Notes: generated by a model from the letters alone, not told the origin. Counted from the first letter of the stretch, positions 1-9,338 are shown. The stretch is 64,000 bases of DNA from Phenylobacterium sp. (GCF_016793225.1 NZ_JAEUMN010000154.1:1-64000); one strand, 5' to 3'. Made by a program: numbers and translations.

Positions 1-8
1 CGGCATGG

Positions 9-31
9 ATCCCGCGGACAAGCCGCGGGAT
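9..31. repeat. Short palindrome at left edge (REP-like)
   Basis: An inverted repeat ATCCCGCGG...CCGCGGGAT with a 5-bp spacer is followed by GACGG. The ending GGGATGAC matches the outer end of the larger inverted repeat at 33691-33847, so both may belong to one family of intergenic palindromes. The element may continue off the left edge. Confidence 0.5.
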
Positions 32-83
32 GACGGCGTGGGGTGATGGCGGCTGCACGCCTGACCTGTGCAAGTCCCGCCGC

Positions 84-400
84 TCCCCCTCTCGCTCCGC
101 GAGCTCCCCCACAGGGGGAGCACCCGCCCCCCCAAAATCCACCCCCCCTTGGGGGCGGTCCGGCGGCGCATCGCGCCGGCGGGGAGGGGGCGGCCGGCAG
201 GGCCTTCGCCCCCCAGCCCCCTCTCGCTCCGCGAGCTCCCCCCGAGGGGAAGCATCGTCACCCCCAAGATCCTCCCCCCTTGGGGGAGGTCCGGCGGCGC
301 AGCGCGCCGGCGGGGAGGGGGCAGCCGGCAAGGCCTTCGCCCCAAGACCCCCTCTCGCTTCGCGAGCTCCCCCAGAGGGGGAGCATCCTCCCCAAGGCCC
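84..400. repeat. Tandem intergenic repeat, about 2.4 copies of a ~131-bp unit
   Basis: The word CTCGCTYCGCGAGCTCCCC recurs at 91, 223 and 354, giving a period of 131-132 bp. Between copies the sequence continues with CTTGGGGG, GGTCCGGCGGCGCA and CGCGCCGGCGGGGAGGGGG at about 149-190 and 279-321. The unit holds a short hairpin (GCTC-CGC-GAGC) and complementary CCCC/GGGG runs, so it can fold strongly on either strand. The stretch contains no plausible gene; its open frames are proline/arginine-rich composition artefacts. It lies just beyond the stop codon of the Rieske oxygenase gene. It resembles the short palindromic repeats common between genes in high-GC Caulobacterales, but tandem arrangement at a fixed period is less usual. 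Confidence 0.8.
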
Positions 401-408
401 CGCCAGGC

Positions 409-1503
409 CTACGGCCTGGACGCCCCCGTCATCGCGGTGAGCTTCTCGGCGAAGCTGATGAGGCACACCTCGGACTCCGCCAGCGGACCGGTGTCGTAGC
501 CCGAGCTTTCCATGCCCTCCTGGACGCGGCGGATCAGGACCGTGTCCTCGGCGTTCACCTGCCGGTTGATGCGCCAGTTGAGGTAGCGGGCAGCCCGCAC
601 CTCCCGCCGCGCGTCGGGCCGGACGTAGGCGATCTCGCGGATGACCGTCTGCGTCGGCGAGACCGGGATCCACTGCATGAAGTCGATCTGGTCCGGGTAG
701 ACGTCGAAGGCCATGTTCGGCCACAGCTTGTAGTAGTTCCAGCGCCGCTGGTCCCGGCCCTCCAGGTGGCCGAAGTGCGGCAGCAGCGCCTGGTAGCCCC
801 GCTCGACCCAGTTCGGGGACGGCGTCTCGACGATGTCGCCCCACATCTTGTCGACCCAGGGCCGGGCCTCGATGCCGTAGCTCGCTCCGAACAGCCGGGT
901 GAGCCCCGGGTGCGCCACCGGGATGTGCAGGCTGTCGGAGTAGTTGTCGCCGACGTTCTTCCAGTTGACCGGGCGCGGCCGCAGCGTGACCCGGCCCTGG
1001 GGCAGCAGGTCGGGCGGGCAGTGCGGCGCCAGTTCGTCGGTGTAGGGCGCCATCATCTCGGCCACGCTGGGCAGCCCCGGCGCGAAGCGCACGAAGACGA
1101 AACCCAGGTAGATCTCCTGGTCCAGCGGCTTCAGGCCGTGCTCGGCCGGGTCGAGGCCGTCGAAGCCCTGCCACGCCGGCACGTTCGCGAGGCGGCCGTC
1201 CAGCCGGTAGCTCCAGGCGTGGTAGGGGCAGACGAGGCGGCGCCCGCAGTTGCCGTGGCTGCCGTCGGCCAGCCGCGAGGCCCGGTGGCGGCAGACGTTG
1301 TGGAACGAGCGCACCTGCCCGTCGTCGCCGCGCACCGTCAGCACGCGCTCGCCCAGGATGTCGAAGGCCTGGTAGTCGCCGGCCTCGGGGATGTCGTTCA
1401 GGTGGCAGACCACCTGCCAGGCGGTGCGGAACACCGTCCGGCGCTCGCGCTCGAAGAACGCGGGGTCGGTGTACATCCAGGCGGGCAGGCTCTCGATGGT
1501 CAC
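409..1503 (-). CDS. Rieske non-heme iron oxygenase, alpha subunit
   Basis: This 364-residue protein matches the catalytic subunit of aromatic ring-hydroxylating oxygenases, which use a Rieske [2Fe-2S] cluster and mononuclear iron to insert oxygen into a substrate. The Rieske ligands are visible as C71-x-H73 and C92-x2-H95. The mononuclear iron site follows the usual pattern with N187, H193 and H198 after a GDNY motif, and a candidate carboxylate ligand in the NAED segment near residue 325. The GTG start is supported by GGGAGG seven bases upstream. It lies 28 bp downstream of the flavin monooxygenase gene on the same strand, so the two are probably co-transcribed. No ferredoxin or reductase gene is adjacent, so the electron donor must be encoded elsewhere. 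The substrate cannot be told from sequence. Confidence 0.9.
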   Translation of the reverse strand: MTIESLPAWMYTDPAFFERERRTVFRTAWQVVCHLNDIPEAGDYQAFDILGERVLTVRGDDGQVRSFHNVCRHRASRLADGSHGNCGRRLVCPYHAWSYRLDGRLANVPAWQGFDGLDPAEHGLKPLDQEIYLGFVFVRFAPGLPSVAEMMAPYTDELAPHCPPDLLPQGRVTLRPRPVNWKNVGDNYSDSLHIPVAHPGLTRLFGASYGIEARPWVDKMWGDIVETPSPNWVERGYQALLPHFGHLEGRDQRRWNYYKLWPNMAFDVYPDQIDFMQWIPVSPTQTVIREIAYVRPDARREVRAARYLNWRINRQVNAEDTVLIRRVQEGMESSGYDTGPLAESEVCLISFAEKLTAMTGASRP

Positions 1504-1531
1504 GCGAAAGCCTCCCGCCCGGCGCCCGGAT

Positions 1532-2527
1532 TCAGCCGACGGCCGCGGGCTGGCGGCCGGCGAACCGCGCGAGGCGGACCGCGATGATCTCCTCGGCCTC
1601 GCTCATGATGCGGTCGACCAGCTCCTTCACGGTCGGCACGTCGTGGATCAGGCCCGCGACCATGCCGCAGCTCCAGCCGCCGGCGTCCATGTTCCCGTCC
1701 TTCATGATCGCCGGATAGACGCCGGCCACCTCGGGGGCGATGTCGGCGAAGGTGATCTTGTCGCCCAGGGTCCGCTCCTTCTCGAGCAGGCGCTCCACGC
1801 CGGCGTTGTTCAGCACGCGTTCGGTGTTGCGCAGCGGGCGCATGATCAGGCGGGTGTCGAGCTCGGTGGCCTTCACCAGGGCGTCCTTCACGTTCTGGTG
1901 GATCGGCGCTTCCTTCGTGGCCATGAAGCGGGTGCCCATGTTGATGCCCTCGGCGCCCAGCGCCAGCGCGGCCACCAGCTGGCTGCCGGTCGCGCAGCCG
2001 CCCGAGGCGACGAACGGGATCTTCAGCTCCTCGGCGGCGCGGGGCAGCAGCACCCAGTTGCCGACGTCGTCCTCGCCCGGGTGGCCGCCGCACTCGAAGC
2101 CGTCGACGCTGACCGCGTCGCAGCCGATCGCCTCGGCCTTCAGCGAGTGGCGGACCGAGGTGCACTTGTGGATCACCTTGATCCCGGCCTCCTTCAGCGC
2201 CGGCATCCACTTCTGCGGGTTGTTGCCGGCGGTCTCCACGGCCTTCACGCCGCTCTTGATGATCGCCTCGACGAAGCCCGGATAGTCCGGCGGCGTCACG
2301 GCCGGCAGGAAGGTGAGGTTCACGCCGAACGGCTTGTCGGTCATCTCCCGGCAGCGGGCGATTTCCTTGGCGAGGTTCTCGGGCGTGCCCTGGGTCAGGC
2401 CGGTGATGATGCCGAGCCCGCCGGCGTTGGACACCGCCGCCGCCATCTCGGCGTAGCCCACCATGTGCATGCCGCCCTGGATGATCGGGTGCTCGATGCC
2501 GAACAGTTCGGTGATGCGGGTCTTCAT
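1532..2527 (-). CDS. Nitronate monooxygenase family flavoprotein
   Basis: This 331-residue TIM-barrel FMN protein belongs to the nitronate monooxygenase / 2-nitropropane dioxygenase family. The N-terminal phosphate-binding start ([10 protein letters not shown]), the ASGGCATG segment and the [10 protein letters not shown] motif containing the family's catalytic histidine are all present. Length is normal. Some members oxidise nitronates and others are NADH:quinone reductases or enoyl reductases, so the exact reaction is open. It is the first gene of a probable two-gene unit with the Rieske oxygenase, which suggests a role in oxidising the same kind of organic compound. The ATG start has AGGACGTC just upstream. 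Confidence 0.88.
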   Translation of the reverse strand: MKTRITELFGIEHPIIQGGMHMVGYAEMAAAVSNAGGLGIITGLTQGTPENLAKEIARCREMTDKPFGVNLTFLPAVTPPDYPGFVEAIIKSGVKAVETAGNNPQKWMPALKEAGIKVIHKCTSVRHSLKAEAIGCDAVSVDGFECGGHPGEDDVGNWVLLPRAAEELKIPFVASGGCATGSQLVAALALGAEGINMGTRFMATKEAPIHQNVKDALVKATELDTRLIMRPLRNTERVLNNAGVERLLEKERTLGDKITFADIAPEVAGVYPAIMKDGNMDAGGWSCGMVAGLIHDVPTVKELVDRIMSEAEEIIAVRLARFAGRQPAAVG

Positions 2528-2683
2528 GGCGACGTCCTCCGGCTCATGGCTTTACGTCGTATTGGCCTGCCCGCGCCGCCGCCGCAAGAAGCCGCTGCGT
2601 CATCCCTGCTGCTGACACGCCGCTGGCAGCAGCGGTGTCGCAGTCTGTGGCGGTCCGCCGCCGGAGCGCCTAACTTGGACCTC

Positions 2684-4939
2684 ATGCCCAGCCCCGCAAG
2701 TCCGGGCGTCTCCGACATGTCCGGAGCGTTCGACTACGACGAGAACACCATGCCCATGCTCTGGAAGCCGCACCGCCCGGTGCGCCCGGAGAAGAGCGAG
2801 GGCGGGCGGAAGTTCAAGCTGGTGAGCGACTACGCCCCCGCGGGCGACCAGCCCCAGGCGATCGCCGAGCTGGCGGGCGGCCTCGGGAACGGCGAACGGG
2901 ACCAGGTGCTGCTGGGCGTCACCGGCTCGGGCAAGACCTTCACCATGGCCAAGATCATCGAGGAGACGCAGCGCCCGGCGCTGATCCTCGCGCCGAACAA
3001 GACGCTCGCCGCGCAGCTCTACAGCGAGTTCAGGAGCTTCTTCCCCGAGAACGCGGTCGAGTTCTTCGTCAGCTACTACGACTACTACCAGCCCGAGGCC
3101 TACGTCCCGCGGACCGACACCTACATCGAGAAGGACAGCTCGATTAACGAGCAGATCGACCGGATGCGCCACTCGGCCACCCGGGCGATCCTGGAGCGCG
3201 ACGACGTCATCGTCGTGGCCTCGGTCAGCTGCATCTACGGCATCGGCTCGGTCGAGACCTACTCGGCCATGACCTTCGACCTGAAGCCCGGCGACCGCAT
3301 CGACGAGAAGCGGCTGATGGGCGACCTCGTGGCGCTGCAGTACAAGCGCAACGACCAGGCCTTCGAGCGCGGCAGCTTCCGCCGGCGCGGCGACACCATC
3401 GAGATCTTCCCGGCCCACTACGAGGATCGCGCCTGGCGGCTCAGCCTGTTCGGCGACGAGCTGGAGTCCATCACCGAGTTCGACCCGCTCACCGGCAAGA
3501 AGACCTCGGAACTGGCCGGCGTGCGCGTCTACGCCAACAGCCACTACGTGACGCCCCGGCCGACGCTCCGGCAGGCGATCAACCAGATCAAGGCCGAGCT
3601 GAAGGAACGCCTCGACTGGCTGGTGGCCAACGGCAAGCTGCTGGAGGCCCAGCGGCTGGAGCAGCGCACCACCTTCGACATCGAGATGATCGAGGCCACC
3701 GGCTCCTGCGCCGGCATCGAGAACTACAGCCGCTACCTCACCGGCCGCCGGCCGGGCGAGCCGCCGCCCACCTTCTTCGAGTACATCCCCGACAACGCGC
3801 TGCTGTTCGTGGACGAAAGCCACCAGACGGTGCCGCAGATCGGCGGCATGTACCGCGGCGACTACCGCCGGAAGTTCACGCTGGCCGAGTACGGCTTCCG
3901 CCTCCCCTCCTGCATCGACAACCGCCCGCTCAAGTTCGAGGAGTGGGACGCCATGCGCCCGGACTCGGTGTTCGTCTCCGCGACGCCCGGCCCCTGGGAG
4001 ATGGAGCGCTCGGGCGGCGTCTTCGCCGAGCAGGTGATCCGCCCCACCGGCCTCATCGACCCGCCCGTGGAGGTGAAGCCCGTCTCGAAGGACGGCTTCA
4101 GCCAGGTGGACGACGTCATCGACCAGGTCCGGCAGGTGACGAAGCAGGGCTACCGGGCGCTGATCACGGTCCTCACCAAGAAGATGGCCGAGGACCTGAC
4201 CGAGTACATGCACGAGCAGGGCCTGCGCGTGCGCTACATGCACTCCGACGTCGACACCCTGGAGCGGATCGAGATCATCCGCGACCTGCGCCTGGGCGCC
4301 TTCGACGTGCTGGTGGGCATCAACCTGCTGCGGGAAGGCCTCGACATCCCCGAGTGCGGCCTGGTGGCGATCCTCGACGCCGACAAGGAGGGCTTCCTGC
4401 GCTCGGAGACCTCGCTGATCCAGACCATCGGCCGCGCCGCCCGGAACGTGGACGGCCGCGTGATCCTCTACGCCGACACCGTCACCGGCTCGATGGAGCG
4501 GGCGATGGCCGAGACCCAGCGCCGCCGCGAGAAGCAGCAGCAGTACAACATCGAGCACGGCATCACGCCCGAGAGCGTGCGCAGCCAGATCAAGGACATC
4601 CTGGCCAGCCCCTACGAGCGGGACCACGTCACGGTGAAGGCCGGCGTGGCCGAGGGCGCGACCCCGTTCCTGGGCGACAACTTCAAGACCACGCTGAAGG
4701 ACCTCGAATCCCGGATGCGCGAGGCCGCCGCCAACCTGGAGTTCGAGGAGGCCGCCCGCCTGCGCGACGAGATCAAGCGCCTGAAGCTGCTCGACCTGGA
4801 ATTCGCCGCCGACGCCCTGTCCTCCGGCGGCGAGGCCGGCGACAGCCGCGAGACGGTGAAGCAGCTCCGCTCGGAAGCCCGCGCCGAAAAGGCCGAGGAA
4901 TACCGCAAGATGCGCGGCCGGCGGCGGAAGGGGCCGTAG
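2684..4939 (+). CDS. uvrB: Excinuclease ABC subunit B
   Basis: UvrB is the helicase-fold subunit of nucleotide excision repair: it takes damaged DNA from UvrA, opens it with its beta-hairpin and recruits UvrC. Walker A GVTGSGKT is at about residues 78-85, the tyrosine-rich hairpin ([10 protein letters not shown]) follows, then the DESH box, the QTIGRAARN motif VI, and a C-terminal UVR domain ([13 protein letters not shown]) that contacts UvrC. The ATG at 2684 gives 751 residues; ATGs at 2717 and 2750 are in frame and none has a clear ribosome binding site, so the N-terminus is uncertain by up to 22 residues. The short basic/acidic tail after the UVR domain is typical of alphaproteobacteria. 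The gene is transcribed away from the flavoprotein gene across a 156-bp gap. Confidence 0.97.
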   Translation: MPSPASPGVSDMSGAFDYDENTMPMLWKPHRPVRPEKSEGGRKFKLVSDYAPAGDQPQAIAELAGGLGNGERDQVLLGVTGSGKTFTMAKIIEETQRPALILAPNKTLAAQLYSEFRSFFPENAVEFFVSYYDYYQPEAYVPRTDTYIEKDSSINEQIDRMRHSATRAILERDDVIVVASVSCIYGIGSVETYSAMTFDLKPGDRIDEKRLMGDLVALQYKRNDQAFERGSFRRRGDTIEIFPAHYEDRAWRLSLFGDELESITEFDPLTGKKTSELAGVRVYANSHYVTPRPTLRQAINQIKAELKERLDWLVANGKLLEAQRLEQRTTFDIEMIEATGSCAGIENYSRYLTGRRPGEPPPTFFEYIPDNALLFVDESHQTVPQIGGMYRGDYRRKFTLAEYGFRLPSCIDNRPLKFEEWDAMRPDSVFVSATPGPWEMERSGGVFAEQVIRPTGLIDPPVEVKPVSKDGFSQVDDVIDQVRQVTKQGYRALITVLTKKMAEDLTEYMHEQGLRVRYMHSDVDTLERIEIIRDLRLGAFDVLVGINLLREGLDIPECGLVAILDADKEGFLRSETSLIQTIGRAARNVDGRVILYADTVTGSMERAMAETQRRREKQQQYNIEHGITPESVRSQIKDILASPYERDHVTVKAGVAEGATPFLGDNFKTTLKDLESRMREAAANLEFEEAARLRDEIKRLKLLDLEFAADALSSGGEAGDSRETVKQLRSEARAEKAEEYRKMRGRRRKGP

Positions 4940-5019
4940 GGCCCTCCCCCACCCGCTGGACTTCCCGTAGGTCCGGGTTCCACACTCGCCTCCAGACCCT
5001 GCGTCCGGAGGATGCCGCC

Positions 5020-6054
5020 ATGCCGTTCAGACCGATTGTCCTGATCGCGGCCGCGGCGCTGGCGCTGCCCGCCGCCGCCTCGGCGCAGGGCTATCGCGCG
5101 CCGCGCGCCGTCGGGAACCAGCCCAGTCTCGAGGGGACCTGGACGAACGCCACCCTCACGCCGCTGGAGCGGCCGCGGACCCTCGGGGAGCGCCGCGCGA
5201 TGACGGCCGCCGAGGTCGACGCCGCGGAGGGCCGCCGTGCGCAGGTCATCGCCAAGAGCCTCGAGCCCACCCGGACCGACGCCGACTTCGAGAAGGAGCC
5301 CTGCTACGCCGGCAACACGCTGTCGGGCGGCGCCACCCACGACTGCGGCTACAACGCCTTCTGGACCGACCACGGCGACACCGTGATGCGGGTGAACGGG
5401 GAGCCGCGCACCTCGCTGATCACCTTCCCCGCCGACGGCCGCATGCCGAAGCGCCTGCCGCCCCGGCCCGGCGCGGGGCCGCCGGTGCGCGGGGTCTACG
5501 GCGTGGCCGGCGACAACCCGGAGAACCAGACGCTGGGCGAACGCTGCATCACTTCGTTCGGCTACCACGCGGGGCCCGTGATGCTGCCGTCGTTCTACAA
5601 CTCGAACTACCAGATCGTGCAGGGCACGGACGCCGTGGTCATCGTGGTCGAGATGATCCACGACGCCCGCGTGGTCCGCCTGAACGGCCGCCACGGTCCC
5701 AACAAGGTCTGGTACGGCGACAGCATCGGCCGCTGGGAGGGCGAGACGCTGGTGGTGGAGACCACCAACTACCACCCGCACCAGAACATGTTCGGCGGCA
5801 CCAGCGACATGAAGGTCACCGAGCGCTTCACGCGCGTGGGCGACCAGCGGCTGCACTACGCCTTCCGCGTCGAGGACCCCGCGGTCTGGGCCGAGCCCTG
5901 GGGCGGCGAGTACGAATTCAGCCCCGCCAAGGGCGCGGTCTACGAATACGCCTGCCACGAGGGGAACTACGCGCTTCCGGGGATCCTGCGCGGCGCGCGG
6001 GCGGCAGAGGCCGAGGCGGCGAAGGCCGCGGGCGCGGCGCCCGGCGCGCGGTGA
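5020..6054 (+). CDS. Secreted protein of unknown function
   Basis: This 344-residue protein starts with a clear Sec signal (basic PFRP, then an alanine/leucine core ending ASAQG near residue 22), so it is probably periplasmic. The mature part is rich in Trp, Tyr and Gly, with recognisable segments such as GDSIGRWEGETLVVET and the downstream ERFTRVGDQRLHY, which recur in large uncharacterised families of Caulobacterales and Sphingomonadales. Two or three cysteines (CYAG, HDCGY, ERCIT) could form disulfides. The tail is alanine-rich and probably unstructured. GGAGGATGCCGCC precedes the ATG. I know no function for this family. Confidence 0.8.
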   Translation: MPFRPIVLIAAAALALPAAASAQGYRAPRAVGNQPSLEGTWTNATLTPLERPRTLGERRAMTAAEVDAAEGRRAQVIAKSLEPTRTDADFEKEPCYAGNTLSGGATHDCGYNAFWTDHGDTVMRVNGEPRTSLITFPADGRMPKRLPPRPGAGPPVRGVYGVAGDNPENQTLGERCITSFGYHAGPVMLPSFYNSNYQIVQGTDAVVIVVEMIHDARVVRLNGRHGPNKVWYGDSIGRWEGETLVVETTNYHPHQNMFGGTSDMKVTERFTRVGDQRLHYAFRVEDPAVWAEPWGGEYEFSPAKGAVYEYACHEGNYALPGILRGARAAEAEAAKAAGAAPGAR

Positions 6055-6063
6055 CGCCGGCGG

Positions 6064-6810
6064 TCAGGCCGCCGCGGGCCGGCGCCGCCGAAGCGCCGCG
6101 CCGGCGGCGCCGAAGCCCAGGATCATGAGCGCCCAGGCCCCTGGCTCGGGCACGCCGCCACCGCCGCCGCCGATCTGCTCCGTGATGCTGTAGCCGAACT
6201 CGCCGTTCATGACGGCGGTGTAGTCGAAGCCGGTCCCGAACACGTCGGCCACGGTGGAGATCGTCACGAGATAGACCTCGCCGGCCGTGATCTGGCGCTC
6301 GAACACGCCGTTCGACTGGGAGAGGAGAAGGCTCTCGCCGCCGCCGGCGCCGGTCCAGCCGATGTTGAAGCCGCCGAAGCCGGTCGGCAGTCCCGTGACG
6401 CCGAACTCGTAGGTCAGCCGCAGCACCCCGTCGCCCTGCGCCTGGAAGGTGTAGCTCCAGTCCGGGAACCCGCCGACCTCCGCCTCGGTGACGAGCGGAC
6501 CGGGCGGCGCGTCGAAATCCCATCCCGCCGCGATCGACACCTGACCGGCGTTGGCCCCGAAGTCGGCGGCCACGCCATGGTAGGCGTAGACCTGGCCCCC
6601 CGGCCCGGCCGAGACGGCCCGCGATACGCCCAGCGCGGTCGGCGCGGAGAGCCACTGCGCGCCCGTCGAGTCCATGGCGTCGAAGCCGGCGTAGTTGGCG
6701 AACACGCGCGAGCTCACGAACCCCTTGATGGGCGTCGCCGCCAACGCGGCCGCGGGGACGAGCGCCATCGCCAGCGTCATCGCCGCGGTCATGGCTCGGG
6801 TGATCGTCAC
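6064..6810 (-). CDS. PEPxxWA-CTERM sorting domain protein
   Basis: This 248-residue exported protein has an N-terminal signal peptide (about residues 1-24) and a C-terminal sorting tail: VPEPGAWALM, a short glycine/alanine hydrophobic helix and a final run of four arginines. In known systems such tails are recognised by an exosortase and the cargo is usually linked to extracellular polysaccharide. The middle is a beta-rich, glycine-rich domain with no motif I recognise. The stop codon lies 10 bp from the end of the convergent secreted-protein gene. No exosortase is encoded in this window. Confidence 0.85.
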   Translation of the reverse strand: MTITRAMTAAMTLAMALVPAAALAATPIKGFVSSRVFANYAGFDAMDSTGAQWLSAPTALGVSRAVSAGPGGQVYAYHGVAADFGANAGQVSIAAGWDFDAPPGPLVTEAEVGGFPDWSYTFQAQGDGVLRLTYEFGVTGLPTGFGGFNIGWTGAGGGESLLLSQSNGVFERQITAGEVYLVTISTVADVFGTGFDYTAVMNGEFGYSITEQIGGGGGGVPEPGAWALMILGFGAAGAALRRRRPAAA

Positions 6811-7163
6811 GGGGCTGCTCCGGTCTTGCGCCCGTCGGGGGCGACCGTCGGAGGCTACCGCCGCCCTGCGCCCTGGGGGATCGCCGATTGGGGGGTCTTC
6901 ACGTCCTCGGCGGCCTGCATCGCGGGCCGCGGCAGCCTGCTCTGCATTTTCGCATCAGACCTATGCGTCGGGTTAACTACATACTGTGCCCCGGAATCCC
7001 CACTTGCAGGGTGCGGCAGAGTTAACTGGCGCCGTTCATGCGACTGACAGGGAACCTGTGCTGTCTCAGGACGTAAGTTGATACGGCCAGGGTGTTCCGG
7101 CTGAGGGCGAAATCGCTCCGCAGCCGCATCGGAACCTTGGGGATCGAATTGAGGTACTTGAAG
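6811..7163. other. Intergenic region between divergent genes
   Basis: This 353-bp gap separates the PEPxxWA gene (-) from a small conserved gene (+). It is less GC-rich near 6950-7080 than its surroundings and contains two GTTAAC words at 6972-6977 and 7021-7026. These are CtrA half-site-like, but neither has a partner at the proper TTAA-N7-TTAA spacing. No gene or terminator was recognised. Promoters for both flanking genes should lie here. Confidence 0.4.
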
Positions 7164-7451
7164 ATGTCACCGTCTCTCAGTGTGGTCGCCGACAACGACC
7201 TGAAGGTCGTCACCCCGAAGACCGAGACCGTCGCCGAGCGCGTGCGTCGCCTGCAGGCCGAAGCCAGGCAACTGGCCAAGGATCACGTCAAGGCGCTCAC
7301 CACCGCCATGGTCGACCTGGAGCAGCTGGCCGCCGAGATCGCGGACGGCGGCGACGCCTACGCCCCCGGCGTGCGCGACGTGGCCCGCCGCCTGGTGGAA
7401 GACCTGGACAGCCGCGTTCAGACGCTCGAGGCCATCGTCGCCCGCACCTGA
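7164..7451 (+). CDS. Small helical protein of unknown function
   Basis: This 95-residue cytoplasmic protein has a short polar N-terminus and then helices rich in Ala, Glu, Leu and Arg, for example ERVRRLQAEARQLA and VARRLVEDLDSRVQTLEAIV, which look amphipathic and may form a coiled coil. The ATG at 7164 is preceded by TTGAGGTAC, a usable ribosome binding site; an in-frame ATG at 7092 would add 24 residues of atypical composition and is less likely. It has no signal peptide or cysteine. I do not recognise the family beyond resemblance to short conserved hypothetical proteins of Caulobacterales. Confidence 0.72.
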   Translation: MSPSLSVVADNDLKVVTPKTETVAERVRRLQAEARQLAKDHVKALTTAMVDLEQLAAEIADGGDAYAPGVRDVARRLVEDLDSRVQTLEAIVART

Positions 7452-7571
7452 CGCCGGGCGACGGACAGGCTTAACGCCCCGCGTCGGCCGTCGGCGCGTC
7501 GCGATTCCCGACGATCGGACCCGCCTCGCGGCGCGTTAACCAGTCCGGGACACACGCTCCCCCCCGGCCGG

Positions 7572-7643
7572 TTGAATGGTCACTCAAATCGGCGCTTGAA
7601 CGTCCATTCAAGCCATGCTTGGTTGAGTTGAACGCTCGACCAA
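7572..7643. promoter_or_regulatory. Triple palindromic operator upstream of the TetR gene
   Basis: Two 16-bp near-palindromes fit TTGAAYGNNCRYTCAA, at 7572-7587 and 7596-7611, with centres 24 bp apart. A third, different palindrome (TTGGTTGAG-N7-CTCGACCAA) covers 7619-7643 and ends five bases before the regulator's ATG. Such sites are typical operators of TetR-family repressors, so autoregulation of the downstream three-gene operon is the simplest reading. The assignment to this regulator is inference. Confidence 0.65.
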
Positions 7644-7648
7644 GGCCC

Positions 7649-8278
7649 ATGGACGAACTTCCCACCCGCGACCGCCTGGTCTTCGCCGCCATGAAGCTCT
7701 TCGGCGAGAAGGGCTACCTGTCGACATCCGTGCAGGACATCCTGCGCGAGGCCGGTGCGAACGCCGGCAGCCTCTACCACTTCTTCCCCACAAAGCAGGA
7801 CGTCCTCGTCGCTGTGCTCGACATGTACCGCGAGGGCATCGAGCCCATGCTGCTGGCTCCGGCCTGGGAAGGCGTCGACGACCCCATCGAGCGCATCTTC
7901 GCCCTGCTGGCCAGCTACCGGCGCGCGCTCGAGATCAGCGACTGCCTCTACGGATGCCCGATCGGCTCGATCGCCCTGGAACTGCACGAGCCGGATCCGC
8001 CGGTCCGCGAGCTGCTTTCGGTCAACTTCCACCAGTGGGTCGGCCACGTGGAGCGCTGCCTCATCGAGGCAGGCGAGCGGCTCCCGGCCGACCTGGACCG
8101 CCGCCAGACCGCGATCCTCGTGCTGAACGTCATGGAGGGCGGCGTGATGCAGTCGCGCACCCACCGCACGCTGGACGCCTTCGACGCCTCGGTGGCGGGG
8201 CTTCGGGACTACCTCGACCGGCTGGAGCAGGCCGCCTCCGCCGGACGCAACAACGCGGCTGGGGGACACGACGGATGA
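7649..8278 (+). CDS. TetR/AcrR family transcriptional regulator
   Basis: This 209-residue repressor-type protein has the TetR helix-turn-helix at about residues 8-50 (AMKLFGEKGY, then VQDILREAGANAGSLYHFFPTK), where the last part is the recognition helix. The C-terminal helical ligand pocket carries a CLYGCPIG segment typical of the subgroup related to YxaF/LmrA-like regulators. The ATG at 7649 is preferred; a TTG at 7619 would add ten residues and would place the third palindrome inside the gene. Its stop overlaps the next gene's start (ATGA), so it is coupled to the SRPBCC gene. The palindromes immediately upstream suggest autoregulation. The effector is unknown. Confidence 0.88.
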   Translation: MDELPTRDRLVFAAMKLFGEKGYLSTSVQDILREAGANAGSLYHFFPTKQDVLVAVLDMYREGIEPMLLAPAWEGVDDPIERIFALLASYRRALEISDCLYGCPIGSIALELHEPDPPVRELLSVNFHQWVGHVERCLIEAGERLPADLDRRQTAILVLNVMEGGVMQSRTHRTLDAFDASVAGLRDYLDRLEQAASAGRNNAAGGHDG

Positions 8279-8913
8279 GACAGGTGGTGGGCGCCGCCCT
8301 CGCGGCGGCCGCGCTCGCGGCGGGGACGGCGCAGGCGCAGTCGGTGAAGGACTTTCCGGACGTGACCGACAACTCGTTCGTGCAGGCGAACGGCTCCAAG
8401 GTGCTGAAGATCGCGATCATCGTCCCAGCCCCACGCGAGAAGGTGTGGGAACGGGCGCTGACGACGGAAGGCTACAAGGCCTGGGCGACGCCGGTCGCCA
8501 GCGTGGACGCGCGGCTCGGCGGCGTCATCGAGAGCGCCTACTCGACGAAGGCCCGTCTGGGAGAGCCCGACAACATCCGCAACCAGATCGTGTTGTTCAC
8601 GCCCGGGCGCGCCTTCGGCATCCAGAACATCACGGCGCCCGCCAGCCTGCCGGGCCGCAAGGAATTCGGCGACATCGTCACCGTGATGGAGTTCGAGGAT
8701 GCGGGGCCGGGCGCGACGCGGGTGACCCTCACGGCCGTCGGCTACAAACCGCAGGAGCCCTACCTCACGCTCTACCGGCACTTCAGCTGGGGCAACGCCT
8801 ATACGCTGGTGAAGCTGCGCGACAGCTTCACCAAGGGACCGATCGACTGGAAGAGGCAGGAAGCCGAGGCCGAGGCGAAGGCCGCCGCAGCCAAGGTCCA
8901 GGGGGGACGCTGA
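8275..8913 (+). CDS. Exported SRPBCC-fold protein
   Basis: This 212-residue protein has a Sec-type signal (alanine-rich core ending near AQAQ, residue 22) followed by a START/SRPBCC-like domain: KIAIIVPAPREKVWERALTTEGYKAW is the family's opening strand and helix, and a FEDAG...TRVTLTAVGY strand and C-terminal helix close the cavity. Such domains bind hydrophobic ligands. Export to the periplasm is unusual for SRPBCC proteins but is known in Caulobacterales genomes. The C-terminus is an alanine/glutamate/lysine-rich helix. It overlaps the TetR gene by four bases and is followed after one base by a membrane-protein gene, so the three form an operon. The ligand is unknown. Confidence 0.75.
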   Translation: MRQVVGAALAAAALAAGTAQAQSVKDFPDVTDNSFVQANGSKVLKIAIIVPAPREKVWERALTTEGYKAWATPVASVDARLGGVIESAYSTKARLGEPDNIRNQIVLFTPGRAFGIQNITAPASLPGRKEFGDIVTVMEFEDAGPGATRVTLTAVGYKPQEPYLTLYRHFSWGNAYTLVKLRDSFTKGPIDWKRQEAEAEAKAAAAKVQGGR

Positions 8914-8914
8914 G

Positions 8915-9253
8915 ATGAACCAGACCCTGATCGTCGCCACATCCGGCGGGCTCATCCTGCAACTCGCCATGGTGCTCGGCGGGCACTACAGCGCATTCGT
9001 CCGGGACAATGTCTTCGCGCTCGGCGGAATGGCGATCTCGCTGCTGGCGGGCCTCGTCTTCGCCAAACTCGCCGCCGTGGGCTGGACGCCGAGCCTGGCG
9101 GGCGGCCTCGTGGCCGGCGGCGTCTGCGCGCTGCTCGGCATCGCCGTCTCCGTGGCGCTGAAGGACACCGCGCCGATGATTCTCGTCGTGGGGACGCTGG
9201 GCTCGGCGGTCGCCGGCCTCCTCGGCGCGGCGGTGGGCAAGCTCCTGGCCTGA
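8915..9253 (+). CDS. Small four-helix membrane protein
   Basis: This 112-residue protein consists almost wholly of four predicted transmembrane segments (about residues 5-23, 32-52, 60-80 and 88-110), linked by short loops with few charges. It has no catalytic motif. It begins one base after the stop of the SRPBCC gene and is therefore the third gene of the TetR operon. A permease-like or scaffold role for the ligand handled by its neighbours is possible but unproven. I do not recognise the family. Confidence 0.72.
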   Translation: MNQTLIVATSGGLILQLAMVLGGHYSAFVRDNVFALGGMAISLLAGLVFAKLAAVGWTPSLAGGLVAGGVCALLGIAVSVALKDTAPMILVVGTLGSAVAGLLGAAVGKLLA

Positions 9254-9338
9254 GGCGGCTTCTGTTGCAGGCCGCCGCCCCGGCTGGTAGCGGTTCGGAC
9301 CTTGGGCCACGCGCCTTCGTTTGAGTCTCGGAATTCGG

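Noticed and set aside
43..1587. Long plus-strand open frame over the tandem repeats and antisense to the Rieske gene
   Set aside because: The translation is Pro/Arg/Val/Ala-rich with no domain, as expected from the third-position GC bias of the real minus-strand gene.
2600..4627. Long minus-strand open frame opposite uvrB
   Set aside because: It is an antisense shadow: Leu/Val/Asp/His-rich composition and no recognisable motif, while uvrB on the plus strand is unambiguous.
6972..7026. Two GTTAAC words upstream of the gene at 7164, considered as CtrA sites
   Set aside because: They are 49 bp apart and neither has a TTAA partner at 7-bp spacing. Single TTAAC words also occur at about 7469 and 7536 without a pattern.
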